A stretch of DNA of 64,000 nucleotides from Arthrobacter sp. MA-N2 (GCF_000517125.1 NZ_KI912155.1:3088034-3152033); one strand, 5' to 3'; positions 8,863-18,124 are shown, counted from the stretch's first letter. Made by a program: numbers and translations. The notes: generated from the letters alone by a model not told the origin.

Positions 8863-8886
8863 ATTTAGGAGTGCCATAATTCTCTC
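8863..8886 (+). promoter_or_regulatory. Candidate promoter with DtxR/MntR-like operator
   Basis: A CATAAT -10 hexamer (8875-8880) would place transcription start at or next to the ATG at 8887. Overlapping it is an imperfect palindrome, ATTTAGGAGTGCCATAAT, resembling the TTTAGG-N-CCTAAA sites of DtxR/MntR-family metalloregulators but not matching closely. No good -35 is visible. It suggests metal control of the second NRAMP-like operon; the operator is a guess from pattern only. Confidence 0.3.
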
Positions 8887-8991
8887 ATGAGGAATCCCTT
8901 ATTTGCTGTGTCGCATCCCGCGGTCGGTGTCTGGTCAGCGGCAGGGTGTGTCCGTTGCGCGCCCGTTTCGGTCCGCCGGGCCGGATGGTAA
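8887..8991 (+). CDS. Possible 34-aa leaderless leader peptide before the second NRAMP-like gene
   Basis: An ATG seven bases after a CATAAT -10 box opens a 34-codon frame (MRNPLFAVSHPAVGV, later CVRC) whose stop overlaps the ATG at 8985 in the string ATGGTAA. The geometry fits a leaderless mRNA with translational coupling to the transporter. No family is known and the codon use is not decisive. Alternatively the transporter starts at the GTG at 8946 and this frame is not translated. Confidence 0.3.
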   Translation: MRNPLFAVSHPAVGVWSAAGCVRCAPVSVRRAGW

Positions 8992-10337
8992 CCGTCTTGG
9001 ATACCAACGGTCCGTCCCTGGCACGGGAGGATGTTGCCCGGTCCTCTGACCGGGCACGGGTCAGCCGGGCACGGCGGTCCGGCAAGCGGCACCATCTGGT
9101 GTGGTTGCTGACCGGTCCGGGGCTACTGGCCATGCTGGGGGAAAACGACGGACCGAGCATGGTCTCCTACGCCGCGGACGGGGCCAGCTACGGCACCGGG
9201 TTCTTCCTGCCCTTCATCGTTGTCCTTTTCGCGATGGCCTACATCTGCCAGGAAATGGCGATGCGGGTCGGCGCCGTGACGCACCGCGGGTACGGAGAAC
9301 TCGTCCTGCAACGCTACGGCCGTCTCTGGGGATGGTTCGGAGCAGTGGACCTCGTGCTCACCAATCTGGTTACCCTGGTTTCCGAGTTCGTCGCCATCCG
9401 TGTCGGTCTGGCATTCTTCGGTCTGGGAGCGCCGGTCGCTGCCGGTCTGGGGGTTCTTCTGGTGGTCCTCACCCTGACCGGGGGACGGTACCGGCGCTGG
9501 GAGCGGATAGTTTTGGGACTGGCCATGTTCAACGGCCTGTTCCTGGTCGCTGCGATAATGGTCCACCCGGATCCGGGCGCCATCGGCGAAGCGTTCGCCA
9601 CCTGGTCACCCTTACCCGCCGGCGGGCTCACAACGCTTCTCCTTCTACTGACCGCAACCATCGGGGCGACCGTCACACCCTGGATGATTTTCTTCCAGCA
9701 GAGCGCCTCCGCAGATAAAGGAATAACCCACCATGACCTCAAACACGGCCGTCTGGATACGGCGGTCGGGGCGGGACTGGCCGCGGTCTTTGGCTGCGCG
9801 GCCCTCATCGCCGGCGCGGTACTGTTCACCCATGGTGGCGAAGCTATCCAGGGCCTTGCCGGGGCAGGGTTCCCTGCCGCCCTCAGCGCCGTGGCGGGAA
9901 CACCGGTAGGCATCCTCTTCGCCCTGGGCCTGATCGAAGCCGGGGCGGTAGCGATCCTGACCATCTCGGCCAGCACCGCGTACGCCGCCGGGGAATGCAT
10001 CGGGGTCCCGGCCAGCTTTAACAGCTCCCACCGCGGCGCGGCGCTCTTCTACGGGGTCAACGTCACTACGGCCCTGATCTCGGCGGCAGTGATCCTGATC
10101 CCTGGTGCACCGCTGCTGGCCATTGCACTGAACGCGAATGTGCTGGCCACCGTCCTTCTGCCGGTCACGCTGCTCTTCCTGATGATGCTGGCCAATGACA
10201 GTGAGCTGATGGGCAAATGGGCGAACAGGCGCGTGACAAATATTCTCGGGACCCTGGTGATCGTTTTCATTGCCCTCTGTGCGGCCGCCTACGGAATCAT
10301 CTCCTTCCTCCAGACCATCCACCTCATCCCGGCCTAA
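8985..10337 (+). CDS. Second NRAMP-like transporter, divergent metal site
   Basis: About 450 aa with 11 predicted membrane helices and clear similarity to the transporter at 6550-8223. Helix 1 carries GENDGPSMVSYAADG and helix 6 carries ATVTPWMIFFQQS, so neither the DPGN nor the MPH metal motif of classical NRAMP is present. The first acidic position is Glu rather than Asp, and the ligand set differs from that of the M-box-controlled paralogue. The substrate is therefore uncertain. The N-terminus is cytoplasmic and basic. The start is ambiguous between ATG 8985 and GTG 8946; neither has a strong ribosome site. The next gene encodes a one-helix protein 17 bp downstream. Confidence 0.82.
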   Translation: MVTVLDTNGPSLAREDVARSSDRARVSRARRSGKRHHLVWLLTGPGLLAMLGENDGPSMVSYAADGASYGTGFFLPFIVVLFAMAYICQEMAMRVGAVTHRGYGELVLQRYGRLWGWFGAVDLVLTNLVTLVSEFVAIRVGLAFFGLGAPVAAGLGVLLVVLTLTGGRYRRWERIVLGLAMFNGLFLVAAIMVHPDPGAIGEAFATWSPLPAGGLTTLLLLLTATIGATVTPWMIFFQQSASADKGITHHDLKHGRLDTAVGAGLAAVFGCAALIAGAVLFTHGGEAIQGLAGAGFPAALSAVAGTPVGILFALGLIEAGAVAILTISASTAYAAGECIGVPASFNSSHRGAALFYGVNVTTALISAAVILIPGAPLLAIALNANVLATVLLPVTLLFLMMLANDSELMGKWANRRVTNILGTLVIVFIALCAAAYGIISFLQTIHLIPA

Positions 10338-10354
10338 CCTGATAAGGAACCTCG

Positions 10355-10552
10355 ATGAAGCACTTTAAGGACCACAGCGAGGACCCGGCCGCGGTTCTTG
10401 AACCGGGCCAGCTGTCCACCGCAAAGTCCCTCCCGGTCGCCCCGGCCGAGCTGAGCCCCGGCACCCGCAGAGCACTGTGGGCGCTACGGATTTTCGTCGT
10501 AATGCTGGCCATCCTGGTCACCTACACCTTTATCGTCCAGCTCACCCAGTAG
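10355..10552 (+). CDS. 65-aa single-helix membrane protein, probable partner of the NRAMP-like transporter
   Basis: AAGGAACCTCG precedes the ATG. The product has a soluble N-terminal half and one C-terminal membrane helix (LRIFVVMLAILVTYTFIVQL). The block LSPGTRRALWALRIFVVMLA resembles the C-terminal extension of the other NRAMP-like protein (VSTARRAGLTVLRAYLLIAM). It therefore looks like that final helix encoded as a separate gene. It lies 17 bp behind the transporter and is almost certainly cotranscribed. An accessory or stabilising role is inferred. Confidence 0.7.
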   Translation: MKHFKDHSEDPAAVLEPGQLSTAKSLPVAPAELSPGTRRALWALRIFVVMLAILVTYTFIVQLTQ

Positions 10553-10882
10553 AGAACAAACCAAGCAGGTTGAAGTCCCGCCGACCCGTGGAATACAAAG
10601 GACCGGTGCGCAACGGGTTGCCGTTGGTGAACCGGCTCAGGGCCGGGGCAATCTCCGAAAAGCTGTCCTTGCTCTCCGCCCACCGGCTTGCGAAGAGCCT
10701 CGTAGTGGAGCTCACGGGAGCAAGACCGAACGTAAGGATTCCTGGACGGGACCCCGGCATGATTCCCATTTGAAGCTAACTGCCGGGCGGCCGACGCAGC
10801 TGTGAGCCACAAGGGCAGTCGGGCGTCTGTGAAGCACGTAGTCACGTTATCGTTGGTCCAACACATCTAATCAGGAGGGTGC
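10553..10882. other. Intergenic region without a recognisable gene
   Basis: Open frames here resemble no family. A short string around GCATGATTCCCAT (10758-10770) recurs at 12470-12482 with similar flanks, perhaps a relic of a shared sequence. The last 15 bases hold the strong ribosome site AGGAGG of the next gene. Confidence 0.5.
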
Positions 10883-11347
10883 ATGCCGTACGTTGTTGAC
10901 TTCCAGAACGTGTCCACTGCCGGTCTGGAGTCTTCTCCGGTTGCCGATGCGCTTGCCGGGTTGCGCGCCAACGAGGGCCGTTACTACCGGAACAAGTACG
11001 GTCACGTGTTCACTGTGAGCCCTGCGAGCGAGGTTCCGGAAGTAGTCGAGCGGGTGAGCCGGATCCTGAAGGACGAGCGAGACATCGTCATCGGCTCACG
11101 TCCCCTCGAGGCGACCGCCTTCGAAGTGGACGGCTTGCGGATGGCTTATGTGTTCTACGAATCGGGGCTGTCGATCAACGTCATGTACAGCATCGAGGAC
11201 GGCGGGAAACGGGCGGTCGGATTCAAACTCGCCGACGGCATGGAGATTCCGGAGGAACTGGCATCACGTTTCAAGTTCGCACGCCAAAAATCGAAGCTCG
11301 CAGGAGTTATCCGCGGCTCCTATTTCGTGATCAAGGGCGAGTACTGA
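10883..11347 (+). CDS. Conserved hypothetical protein, duplicated at the window start
   Basis: A 154-aa soluble protein with no signal peptide or membrane segment. It opens MPYVVDFQNVSTAGLESS, has a charged mixed alpha/beta central part, and ends FVIKGEY. AGGAGG is spaced seven bases before the ATG. I do not recognise the family. The last codons and 3' flank are repeated at position 1-83, so a paralogue lies immediately upstream of the window. The coding pattern and strong ribosome site make it a real gene. Confidence 0.75.
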   Translation: MPYVVDFQNVSTAGLESSPVADALAGLRANEGRYYRNKYGHVFTVSPASEVPEVVERVSRILKDERDIVIGSRPLEATAFEVDGLRMAYVFYESGLSINVMYSIEDGGKRAVGFKLADGMEIPEELASRFKFARQKSKLAGVIRGSYFVIKGEY

Positions 11348-11406
11348 AGCCTGAAAACCGGTGGCCAGGATACTGGCAATAGGGGTAAATGCGTCGTCGA
11401 CGGGTA
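11322..11406 (+). repeat. Direct repeat, copy 2 (partner at 1-83)
   Basis: Covers the last eight codons of the 154-aa gene and its 3' flank, including GCCTGAAAACCGGTGGC and GATACTGGCAA. Divergence from copy 1 is low, so the duplication is fairly recent compared with the decayed genes lying between the copies. Confidence 0.8.
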
Positions 11407-11471
11407 GTTGGCGAATTTTGCATCAGTGTGTTCTGGCTTCAATTGCCCATAAGAAGGTCGGACGGGAGGCG

Positions 11472-11894
11472 CTAATCGGGGGACGGTCGTTTTCGTTGTC
11501 GTTTCGTCGCCGCCCGCTGCTCCTTTGCGGGTCGGTGACGACGTTTCGAGTTCCTGGTGGGTTTCGTCGCCCGACGGGCAGCAGCTTCCGGAGCAAGACC
11601 CACAGCCACGAGGTGTGAGAGCTTGGCCAGGGCGATCTCGCGATTGCGCAACTGTGACCGCTGCTCGGAGGCAGTCACAGTGATCACCCCGGCTATGAGG
11701 CGTGGCCCAAGACGGATGACCAGCAGCTGCCGCTGGTTATCGGAAAGCGCCGCGGAGCCGGCGACATCCCAGGAGAGTTCGACGCGGCTGTCCGATGTGT
11801 TGACGTGTTGACCGCCTGGCCCTGACGAGCGGGAGAACCGCCAGCTGAGTTCCGAGGTGGGAATCGTGAGCGCGGGCGACACTTCGAGATCCAT
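11472..11894 (-). CDS. arfB: Peptidyl-tRNA hydrolase ArfB (ribosome rescue)
   Basis: The 140-aa protein has the class-I release-factor catalytic loop SSGPGGQHVNTSDSRVEL with the GGQ tripeptide near residue 27. It ends in the long basic tail (KRRHRPAKEQRAATKRQRKR) that inserts into the empty mRNA channel of stalled ribosomes. It lacks the codon-recognition domains of RF1/RF2. Length and architecture match ArfB/YaeJ (also called Pth4). It releases peptides from ribosomes stalled on non-stop mRNA. It is a single gene with no obvious operon partner. Confidence 0.92.
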   Translation of the reverse strand: MDLEVSPALTIPTSELSWRFSRSSGPGGQHVNTSDSRVELSWDVAGSAALSDNQRQLLVIRLGPRLIAGVITVTASEQRSQLRNREIALAKLSHLVAVGLAPEAAARRATKPTRNSKRRHRPAKEQRAATKRQRKRPSPD

Positions 11895-11976
11895 GCTGCA
11901 AGCGTTTCACGATTTGGGGCCCACGCGTACCGAGACCCAGCCCGGGTGGTCCGCAAGTCGTTGGGAAAGGACGCGC

Positions 11977-12390
11977 TCATTCTTGCCCGTCGAACAGGCG
12001 CGTCAGGCAGTCGGTGTAGTTGGTGAGTGTGTCGGCGAAAGTGAGCAGTTGGGGGCCGTCGTAGACGGCGGCCCCCGTTTCGGCGTCTGTTTCGTCGGCG
12101 TGGCAGAGGAGCGGTTCACAGCTGATGCCGTTGGCGGTGAGTGTTGCGATTCCCCACGGATGGTTGGGGTCGGCGACGTTGATGCCCGCAGCGTCGAGTG
12201 TGTCCCGGAGGACGTATCTCGTGACCGTCCGCCATGATTGCAGGAACGGGGGCCGCAGCTGTTCGATGAGTTCATCGTCTTTGCTGTCGTAAGCGAGTCC
12301 CAGATTCGTGGATAGCTCGTCCCACTCCTGTGCGTCACGGACCATCAGGTGTCCTGCGCGAAGGCGGGCAATTGTTTCGTTCAACGTCAT
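11977..12390 (-). CDS. Hypothetical 137-aa protein
   Basis: An acidic soluble protein opening MTLNETIARLRAGHLMVRDA. It has a likely alpha/beta fold, a central RPPFLQSWRTVTRYVLRDTL block, and a conserved-looking PWGIATLTANG turn. There are no signal peptide, membrane segment or catalytic motif I can name. Codon bias and the absence of a better frame support it as real. It lies between arfB and ilvD on the same strand, with gaps that suggest separate transcription. Confidence 0.65.
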   Translation of the reverse strand: MTLNETIARLRAGHLMVRDAQEWDELSTNLGLAYDSKDDELIEQLRPPFLQSWRTVTRYVLRDTLDAAGINVADPNHPWGIATLTANGISCEPLLCHADETDAETGAAVYDGPQLLTFADTLTNYTDCLTRLFDGQE

Positions 12391-12536
12391 GGTCAGTCCC
12401 CAAACTTCCTATCGTTTCCGGTCCCCGCCTACGACGCAGGACTTCATGGAAGAGAACGGACGGGGCCCCCGCATGATTCCCATCTTTAGCCGACTGATCG
12501 GAAACTTCCACCGCAGGGTGGACAGCGTCTGGGGGA

Positions 12537-14405
12537 CTATGCGGTGGTGGCGACCGGCAAAGGTGCGAGCGGGACGTGACGCACGGCCCCTTTGTCAGCC
12601 GAGAGCGCGAAGGCCGCGTAAGCGCGCAGTGCCTGGGATACGGCCCGTTCGCGGTTGGCTGGCTGGTACCCGGTGGTCGCTTCCAGCAGGGCGCGACGGC
12701 GGCCGAGCTCGTCGTCGGACACCTCCACGGTGATGGAACGGGCAGGAATGTCGATGGAAATCGTGTCGCCGTTTTCCACGAGCGCAATCGCTCCTCCCGC
12801 GGCAGCCTCGGGGGAGACGTGGCCGATCGACAGTCCTGACGTCCCGCCGGAGAAACGGCCATCAGTGATGAGCGCGCATTTCGCGCCAAGTCCGAGTCCC
12901 TTGAGGAATGACGTCGGGTAGAGCATTTCCTGCATGCCCGGGCCGCCGCGGGGCCCTTCGTAGCGAATGACCACCACGTCACCTGCGACGATCTGCTTGC
13001 TGAGGATGGCCTCGACTGCGTCGTCCTGTGATTCGAAGACCACAGCGGGGCCGGAGAATCGGAAGATCGATTCGTCGACGCCTGCGGTTTTCACTACGCA
13101 GCCATCGAGCGAGATGTTGCCGCGAAGTACGGCCAGCCCGCCTTCCAAGGTGTGGGCATTGTCGATCGAGCGGACACACCCGTTCTCGTTGTCGGTGTCC
13201 AGGCTGTCCCAGCGCTCCGACTGGGAGAAGGCAGTGGCGGAGCGGACACAGCCGGGGGCCGCATGGAAAAGTTCAATGGCCTCGTCGCTGGCCTTGCCAC
13301 CTCGGATGTCCCAAGTGTCCAGCCAGGAGCGGAGGTCGGGTCCGTGTACGGAACGTACATCGTGGTTGAGCATCCCGCCTCGGTCCAGTTCGCCCAGGAT
13401 GGCCGGGATGCCGCCCGCGCGGTGGACGTCTTCGATCAGGTAAGTGCCGTTCGGGGCGACCTTCGAAAGGCACGGAGTGCGGCGCGAGATGGCGTCGATG
13501 TCCTCGAGCGTGAAGTCGAGTTCGGCTTCCTGGGCGGCGGCGAGCAAGTGCAGGATGGTGTTGGATGAGCCGCCCATGGCGATATCCATCGTCATGGCAT
13601 TCTCGAAGGCGGCGCGGCTGGCAATCGCCCGTGGCAGAACGGATACGTCGTCGTCGAAGTAGTGGGCATTGGTGATATCGACAATGGCCTTGCCTGCGTC
13701 CTGGTACAGCTCGCGGCGGGCGGTGTGGGTGGCGAGCGTGGTGCCGTTGCCCGGCAGCGAGAGGCCGAGTGCCTCGGTGAGGCAGTTCATCGAGTTGGCA
13801 GTGAACATGCCCGAACAGGAACCGCACGTCGGGCATGCGTTCTCTTCAAGGCGCAGCAGATCGGCATCCGAAACGCTCTCGTCCACGGCGTCCGCGATCG
13901 CGGAGATCAGGTTCAGCCGCTTGCGGACTGTGCCGTCGACCAGGACGGCGGTGCCGCCCTCCATGGGGCCTCCGCTGACAAAGACGGTGGGGATGTTGAG
14001 GCGCAGTGCGGCCATCAGCATGCCGGGAGTGATCTTGTCGCAGTTCGAGATGCAGATCAGAGCGTCGGCGCAATGGGCGTTCACCATATACTCGACCGAA
14101 TCCGCGATCAGCTCGCGGGAAGGCAGCGAGTACAGCATTCCTCCGTGGCCCATGGCGATGCCGTCGTCGACGGCGATGGTGTTGAACTCGCGCGGGATGC
14201 CGCCAGCCTCAATGATGGCGTCGGAGACAATACGGCCCACCGGTTGGAGGTGCGTGTGTCCGGGAACGAATTCGGTGAAGCTGTTCGCGACGGCGATGAT
14301 CGGCTTTCCGAAGTCGGAACCGTTGACGCCAGCGGCGCGGAGCAAGGCGCGTGCGCCAACCATGTTGCGGCCGTGTGTGACAGTTCTTGAGCGTAGAGGA
14401 GGCAT
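12537..14405 (-). CDS. ilvD: Dihydroxy-acid dehydratase
   Basis: This 622-aa enzyme catalyses the third common step of valine/isoleucine synthesis, dehydrating 2,3-dihydroxy-3-methylbutanoate or -pentanoate to the keto acid. The iron-sulphur cysteines lie in [12 protein letters not shown] and [17 protein letters not shown]. The signature [12 protein letters not shown] and the C-terminal [18 protein letters not shown] with substrate-binding Ser are present. The length matches the long bacterial IlvD class. The start at 14405 ([15 protein letters not shown]) agrees with the family; the longer reading adds Pro/Ala-rich sequence that overlaps the divergent regulator. There is no other ilv gene nearby. 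Confidence 0.95.
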   Translation of the reverse strand: MPPLRSRTVTHGRNMVGARALLRAAGVNGSDFGKPIIAVANSFTEFVPGHTHLQPVGRIVSDAIIEAGGIPREFNTIAVDDGIAMGHGGMLYSLPSRELIADSVEYMVNAHCADALICISNCDKITPGMLMAALRLNIPTVFVSGGPMEGGTAVLVDGTVRKRLNLISAIADAVDESVSDADLLRLEENACPTCGSCSGMFTANSMNCLTEALGLSLPGNGTTLATHTARRELYQDAGKAIVDITNAHYFDDDVSVLPRAIASRAAFENAMTMDIAMGGSSNTILHLLAAAQEAELDFTLEDIDAISRRTPCLSKVAPNGTYLIEDVHRAGGIPAILGELDRGGMLNHDVRSVHGPDLRSWLDTWDIRGGKASDEAIELFHAAPGCVRSATAFSQSERWDSLDTDNENGCVRSIDNAHTLEGGLAVLRGNISLDGCVVKTAGVDESIFRFSGPAVVFESQDDAVEAILSKQIVAGDVVVIRYEGPRGGPGMQEMLYPTSFLKGLGLGAKCALITDGRFSGGTSGLSIGHVSPEAAAGGAIALVENGDTISIDIPARSITVEVSDDELGRRRALLEATTGYQPANRERAVSQALRAYAAFALSADKGAVRHVPLAPLPVATTA

Positions 14406-14482
14406 GCAGGCAGTCAACCAGTGGAAGAGCCAAGAGGGGAAGACGGTGCTGCTACTAGTAGTGGGAGTGCTAGATTTTTGGG

Positions 14483-15283
14483 ATGAGTGATGAGCGACGG
14501 CGGGAGCTGGGCCAATTCCTGCGCGACCGGCGCGGGGGACTGGCGCGAGCGGAGCTGGGGCTGCCGCCCATCGGGCGCAACCGCACGCAGGGATTGCGTC
14601 GGGAGGAAGTGGCATCCTTCGCCGCGGTGAGCGTCACGTGGTACACGTGGCTGGAACAGGGGCGGGAGATCAATGCCTCGCGCCAGGTTCTCGAGGCGAT
14701 CGCACGGGTGCTTCGCCTGACGGGCGCCGAGCAGTCATATCTGCTGGCACTGGGCGGTTACGCTTCCGTTCCGCTCGCCGAGGTGGCGGTCATCGAGGAA
14801 GCCCCGGCGCACGTGCAACGTCTGCTCGACTCCTTGGACTTCCCGGCCTTTGCCGTTGCCCCCGATTGGGGGATCGCGGCCTGGAACAGCGCTTACGCCG
14901 AGCTTTACTCACGTATCGCGGCTGTTGACGCCGCCGACAGGAACCTCCTTTGGCTCATCTTCACCGACCCCTACCTGCGCGAGATGCTCCCGGACTGGGA
15001 AGAGACCTCAAGCCATTTCGTGGCTGAATTCAGGGCCGAAGCAGGGGCGCGGCTCGGTTCGGCGGCCCACACGGCGCTCATCTCAAGACTGGCGCAGGCC
15101 AGCCCGGAGTTCGCCCAGCTCTGGGCGGACCACGGCGTGGAGCGCTTCGCCTCCCGGCAACGGGTGTTTCTGCATCCAGTGGCCGGGAGGCTGGTTTTTG
15201 AGCAGCACCGGCTCGTTCCCTCGGACGCGCCGGAACTGCACTTGGTGATGTACGCGCCCGTGTCCGGAACCCGGGCACCTTAG
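14483..15283 (+). CDS. XRE/MmyB-type transcriptional regulator
   Basis: The 266-aa protein has an N-terminal helix-turn-helix ([12 protein letters not shown] through [20 protein letters not shown]). It is followed by the MmyB-like ligand-binding domain with its typical [24 protein letters not shown] and [11 protein letters not shown] blocks. Members of this family usually repress or activate an adjacent divergent gene and bind a hydrophobic ligand. Here the divergent gene is ilvD, separated by 77 bp containing a CTACTAGTAG palindrome at about 14452-14461. Regulation of ilvD is possible but unproven. Confidence 0.85.
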   Translation: MSDERRRELGQFLRDRRGGLARAELGLPPIGRNRTQGLRREEVASFAAVSVTWYTWLEQGREINASRQVLEAIARVLRLTGAEQSYLLALGGYASVPLAEVAVIEEAPAHVQRLLDSLDFPAFAVAPDWGIAAWNSAYAELYSRIAAVDAADRNLLWLIFTDPYLREMLPDWEETSSHFVAEFRAEAGARLGSAAHTALISRLAQASPEFAQLWADHGVERFASRQRVFLHPVAGRLVFEQHRLVPSDAPELHLVMYAPVSGTRAP

Positions 15284-15326
15284 TTCCGATCCCTTCCGGC
15301 CCGGCCCCGCGAAGGCTTTCCAGGAA

Positions 15327-16565
15327 CTAGCCTGACGCGTCCTCGGAAAGGTATGACAGTGCCGCAGTGACATGGGCTTGAACACCCAGGCCCAGGGTCG
15401 GATCGATCACGGGGGCGAAGAGAGGGGAGTGGTTGGCGGGGATGTCCTGGGCAACGGTCCCGCGTTCGACGGCGGCCCGGTACGTTTCCGGGTCCACGCC
15501 GCCCAAGAGCCAAAACGTGTAGGGGACGTCGAAGGCGTCAGGGATGCGACTGAAGTCCTCGGACGCTGTTTGCGGTGAGGCGTGGAGCACGGCGTCCGCC
15601 CCGAAGCGGGACGTGAAGGCGGCAGTGACTTTCTCCGTGACGGCGGCGTCGTTGCTGGTCAGCGGGAACTGGTCGTAATACTCGAATTCCGGCTCCCGGG
15701 GTGATCCGGCAGTGACACACTCGCCCTTCACGATCCGCTCAATGGCGGCCAGGACGTTGGCCCGGACCTGGGTGTCGTACGTGCGGATGTTCAGCAGGAG
15801 GGTGGCGCGGTCCGGGATGATGTTCGACGTGGCGCCGGCGTTGATCGCTCCTACCGTGACGACGGCGAAGTTGCCGGGCTTGGTTTCGCGCGACACCACG
15901 GTCTGCAGCCTGAGCACGATGGAGGCCGCCAGCACCACAGGGTCCACGGACATGTGCGGCATCGAGCCGTGTGCGCCCTTCCCGTGAATGGTGATCTTGA
16001 GCGAGTCTCCGGCCGAGAGAACCGGGCCGGCCGTGGTGGCGACCGTCCCCGCCGGGATCGGCATCACATGTTGGGCGAACGCCACGTCGGGCCGCGGGAC
16101 GCGGGTCATGAGCCCGTCGTCGAGCATTGCTTTGGAACCGGCGCCCACCTCCTCGGCGGGCTGGAACAGAGCGATGTACGTCCCGGACCAGGCTCCGCGC
16201 CCGTCGGCCATGAGCTTGGCGGCGCCGAGCAGCGCGGCGACGTGGACGTCGTGCCCGCAAGCATGCATCACGCCGTCCACCTCGGAGGAGTACGGCAGGC
16301 CGGTGGACTCTTTGACGGGTAGGGCGTCCATGTCCGCACGGGCAAGGACTGCCGGGCCGTCACCGTTCTCGAGGACGCCAACGACGCCGGTGCCTCCGAC
16401 GCGGGTCACGGCATAGCCGAACGTGCCGAGTTTCTCCTCGACGAGCTTCGAGGTTCGGTGCTCCTCAAGGCTGAGCTCCGGGTGCCGATGGAGATCCACG
16501 TAGGTATCCCGTATCCAGTCGAGCTCGGCTGCAAGGCCTGCCAGAACTGTTTCATGACCGCTCAT
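15327..16565 (-). CDS. M20-family amidohydrolase (hippurate/N-acyl-amino-acid hydrolase type)
   Basis: A 412-aa zinc-dependent amidohydrolase. Metal-site motifs are HRHPELS near the start, ARADMDALPV, MHACGHDVHVAALLG, and PAEEVGAGSKAML with the catalytic Glu pair. The dimerisation domain carries GKGAHGSMPH, and HSPLFAP near the end provides the last metal ligand. Homologues release free acids from N-acyl amino acids such as hippurate or indole-3-acetyl conjugates; the substrate here cannot be read. The ATG at 16565 is preceded by GAGAGAGG. Confidence 0.88.
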   Translation of the reverse strand: MSGHETVLAGLAAELDWIRDTYVDLHRHPELSLEEHRTSKLVEEKLGTFGYAVTRVGGTGVVGVLENGDGPAVLARADMDALPVKESTGLPYSSEVDGVMHACGHDVHVAALLGAAKLMADGRGAWSGTYIALFQPAEEVGAGSKAMLDDGLMTRVPRPDVAFAQHVMPIPAGTVATTAGPVLSAGDSLKITIHGKGAHGSMPHMSVDPVVLAASIVLRLQTVVSRETKPGNFAVVTVGAINAGATSNIIPDRATLLLNIRTYDTQVRANVLAAIERIVKGECVTAGSPREPEFEYYDQFPLTSNDAAVTEKVTAAFTSRFGADAVLHASPQTASEDFSRIPDAFDVPYTFWLLGGVDPETYRAAVERGTVAQDIPANHSPLFAPVIDPTLGLGVQAHVTAALSYLSEDASG

Positions 16566-16724
16566 GGGTACCTCTCTCTGGTGCAGTCCGGGACGCCTGG
16601 GCGAGCGGGCGCAACTGGCAAAGCCAGCATAGCCCCCTGAAGCGAACCGGGGGAGTACCAACTGGAAACCCGCGAACCGAGAAACGGCCGGACTGAAAAT
16701 AGGGCCAAGGCATAGCTCCGGACT

Positions 16725-18059
16725 TTACTGGGTGGCCAGGGCTTGGCCGTTGGGCGCTTCGAGGGTCAGGCCGTCCAGACCGGGACCCTCCACGCCGGCG
16801 ATCCGCACAGCCCATGCGCCGGCGCCGTTGGCGATGATCTTCCCACCGACCGTCAGCGTTCCGATTGGTCCCTCCAGGTCCACGGTGGCCAGCCCGTCAC
16901 CGTCGGTGGAGATGTCCGCCCCGACGTCCACCACGCCGATGTGCCCGGTTGCTTTGACACTGAGTGCGATGGCCGCCAACGGCATCAGGACGCCTTTGAC
17001 CAAGCTTTCTCCGGCGCCTCCGGAGGTCGACAGACTGCCCTTGATGGTCAGTTTTGGCAGCTCGCGGCTCACTTGCACACCCACGGAACCGTCTCCATGC
17101 GTGGTGATCGAATCGAACACGGCCTCGCGCAGGGAGCCGTCGTAGACGTTGAATCCGCGGGCACCCAGCCCCGTGGTCTCAATTGGCGCCTCCACGGTGA
17201 GCACGCCGATGTCGCCGAAGTTGACGAAACCGATGCCGCTGGGACCGTGCGAGGTGACCTTGGCCTTGGCGGTCCAGTTCTCCACGGCGCCCCAGTTGTC
17301 CAGCACCATGTCGTTCTGGCCGAAGGTGGTAGTGGTGCCCAGGTTCACCACGTTGGCGGCATCCGCGCCGCTGATGATGAAGACACCGCCGCTGATAAGG
17401 TCCGGCGTGCCCGCGGCGATGCCGCCGTCGGAAAAGACGTCCCCGGTGGAGAGCAGCTCGACGGCGACGGTCCCGCCGTCGGCCATGCCCGCCTTGTCGC
17501 CGTGCCCGCCGACGAACACACCTCCGCCGCGCACTGGGGTTCCCGCGCTGCCCGCCGAGATGTTTTCCAGCCGTGCGGTGAGGACCACATCAGCATCGGG
17601 CTGCCTGTTCCAGAGGGTGAACGCCCCCTGCATCGCCTCCACCCCGAACCCGGTGGGGCGGTCCGCACGGCCGCGCGTGTCCGCCTCGGCCACGTGCACG
17701 CCGTCGGCCTCGATACGGCCGGCGCGGATACTGCCCTCAGCGGCGAGGTAGACCTGCCCGTAACTGGTCACATTCTTCAGCCGAAGCGTGCCCAGGTCCT
17801 CCACCGTGGCGTCGTTGTAGATGGCGAGCTCATGCGCCGAGGTGCGCACGGTGATGTTTTCGATCGAGTTATCGCGCGTCAGCCGCAGGCCCTTGGCTCC
17901 GAAGACGAGCTCGCCCCCGCGCAATGCCACCCCGGGAGGTAGCGTCAGCGAGGGCATCCCCCTCAATGTTCCGGAAACCTCGATTTCCGTGGCCCCCTCT
18001 GCCAGCGCCTCACTCAACTGCGCCACATCTGTTACCTGTTTCCAAGGCACGAACATCAC
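16725..18059 (-). CDS. Beta-helix-like repetitive protein of unknown function
   Basis: The 444-aa protein is built of short beta-strand repeats separated by Gly/Asp turns, for example GTLRLKNVTSYGQVYLAAEG, GPIGTLTVGGKIIANGAG and GDIGVLTVEAPIETTGLGA. This is the look of a right-handed parallel beta helix. There is no signal peptide or anchor, so a cytoplasmic location is likely, which is unusual for the fold. No catalytic residues of pectate lyases are recognised. The start is a GTG at 18059 or the adjacent ATG at 18056, with no clear ribosome site. It may be transcribed with the NTF2-like gene 65 bp upstream. Confidence 0.7.
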   Translation of the reverse strand: MMFVPWKQVTDVAQLSEALAEGATEIEVSGTLRGMPSLTLPPGVALRGGELVFGAKGLRLTRDNSIENITVRTSAHELAIYNDATVEDLGTLRLKNVTSYGQVYLAAEGSIRAGRIEADGVHVAEADTRGRADRPTGFGVEAMQGAFTLWNRQPDADVVLTARLENISAGSAGTPVRGGGVFVGGHGDKAGMADGGTVAVELLSTGDVFSDGGIAAGTPDLISGGVFIISGADAANVVNLGTTTTFGQNDMVLDNWGAVENWTAKAKVTSHGPSGIGFVNFGDIGVLTVEAPIETTGLGARGFNVYDGSLREAVFDSITTHGDGSVGVQVSRELPKLTIKGSLSTSGGAGESLVKGVLMPLAAIALSVKATGHIGVVDVGADISTDGDGLATVDLEGPIGTLTVGGKIIANGAGAWAVRIAGVEGPGLDGLTLEAPNGQALATQ

Positions 18060-18124
18060 CGCTATTCATCGGATCGGAACGCGGGCGGCAGCCCCGCGGA
18101 TAGGGCTTCGTATGAGGGGAGGAG

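Noticed and set aside
10758-12482. Short repeat around GCATGATTCCCAT at 10758 and 12470
   Set aside because: Only about 13 identical bases with loosely similar flanks; too short to call a repeat family without a genome-wide search.
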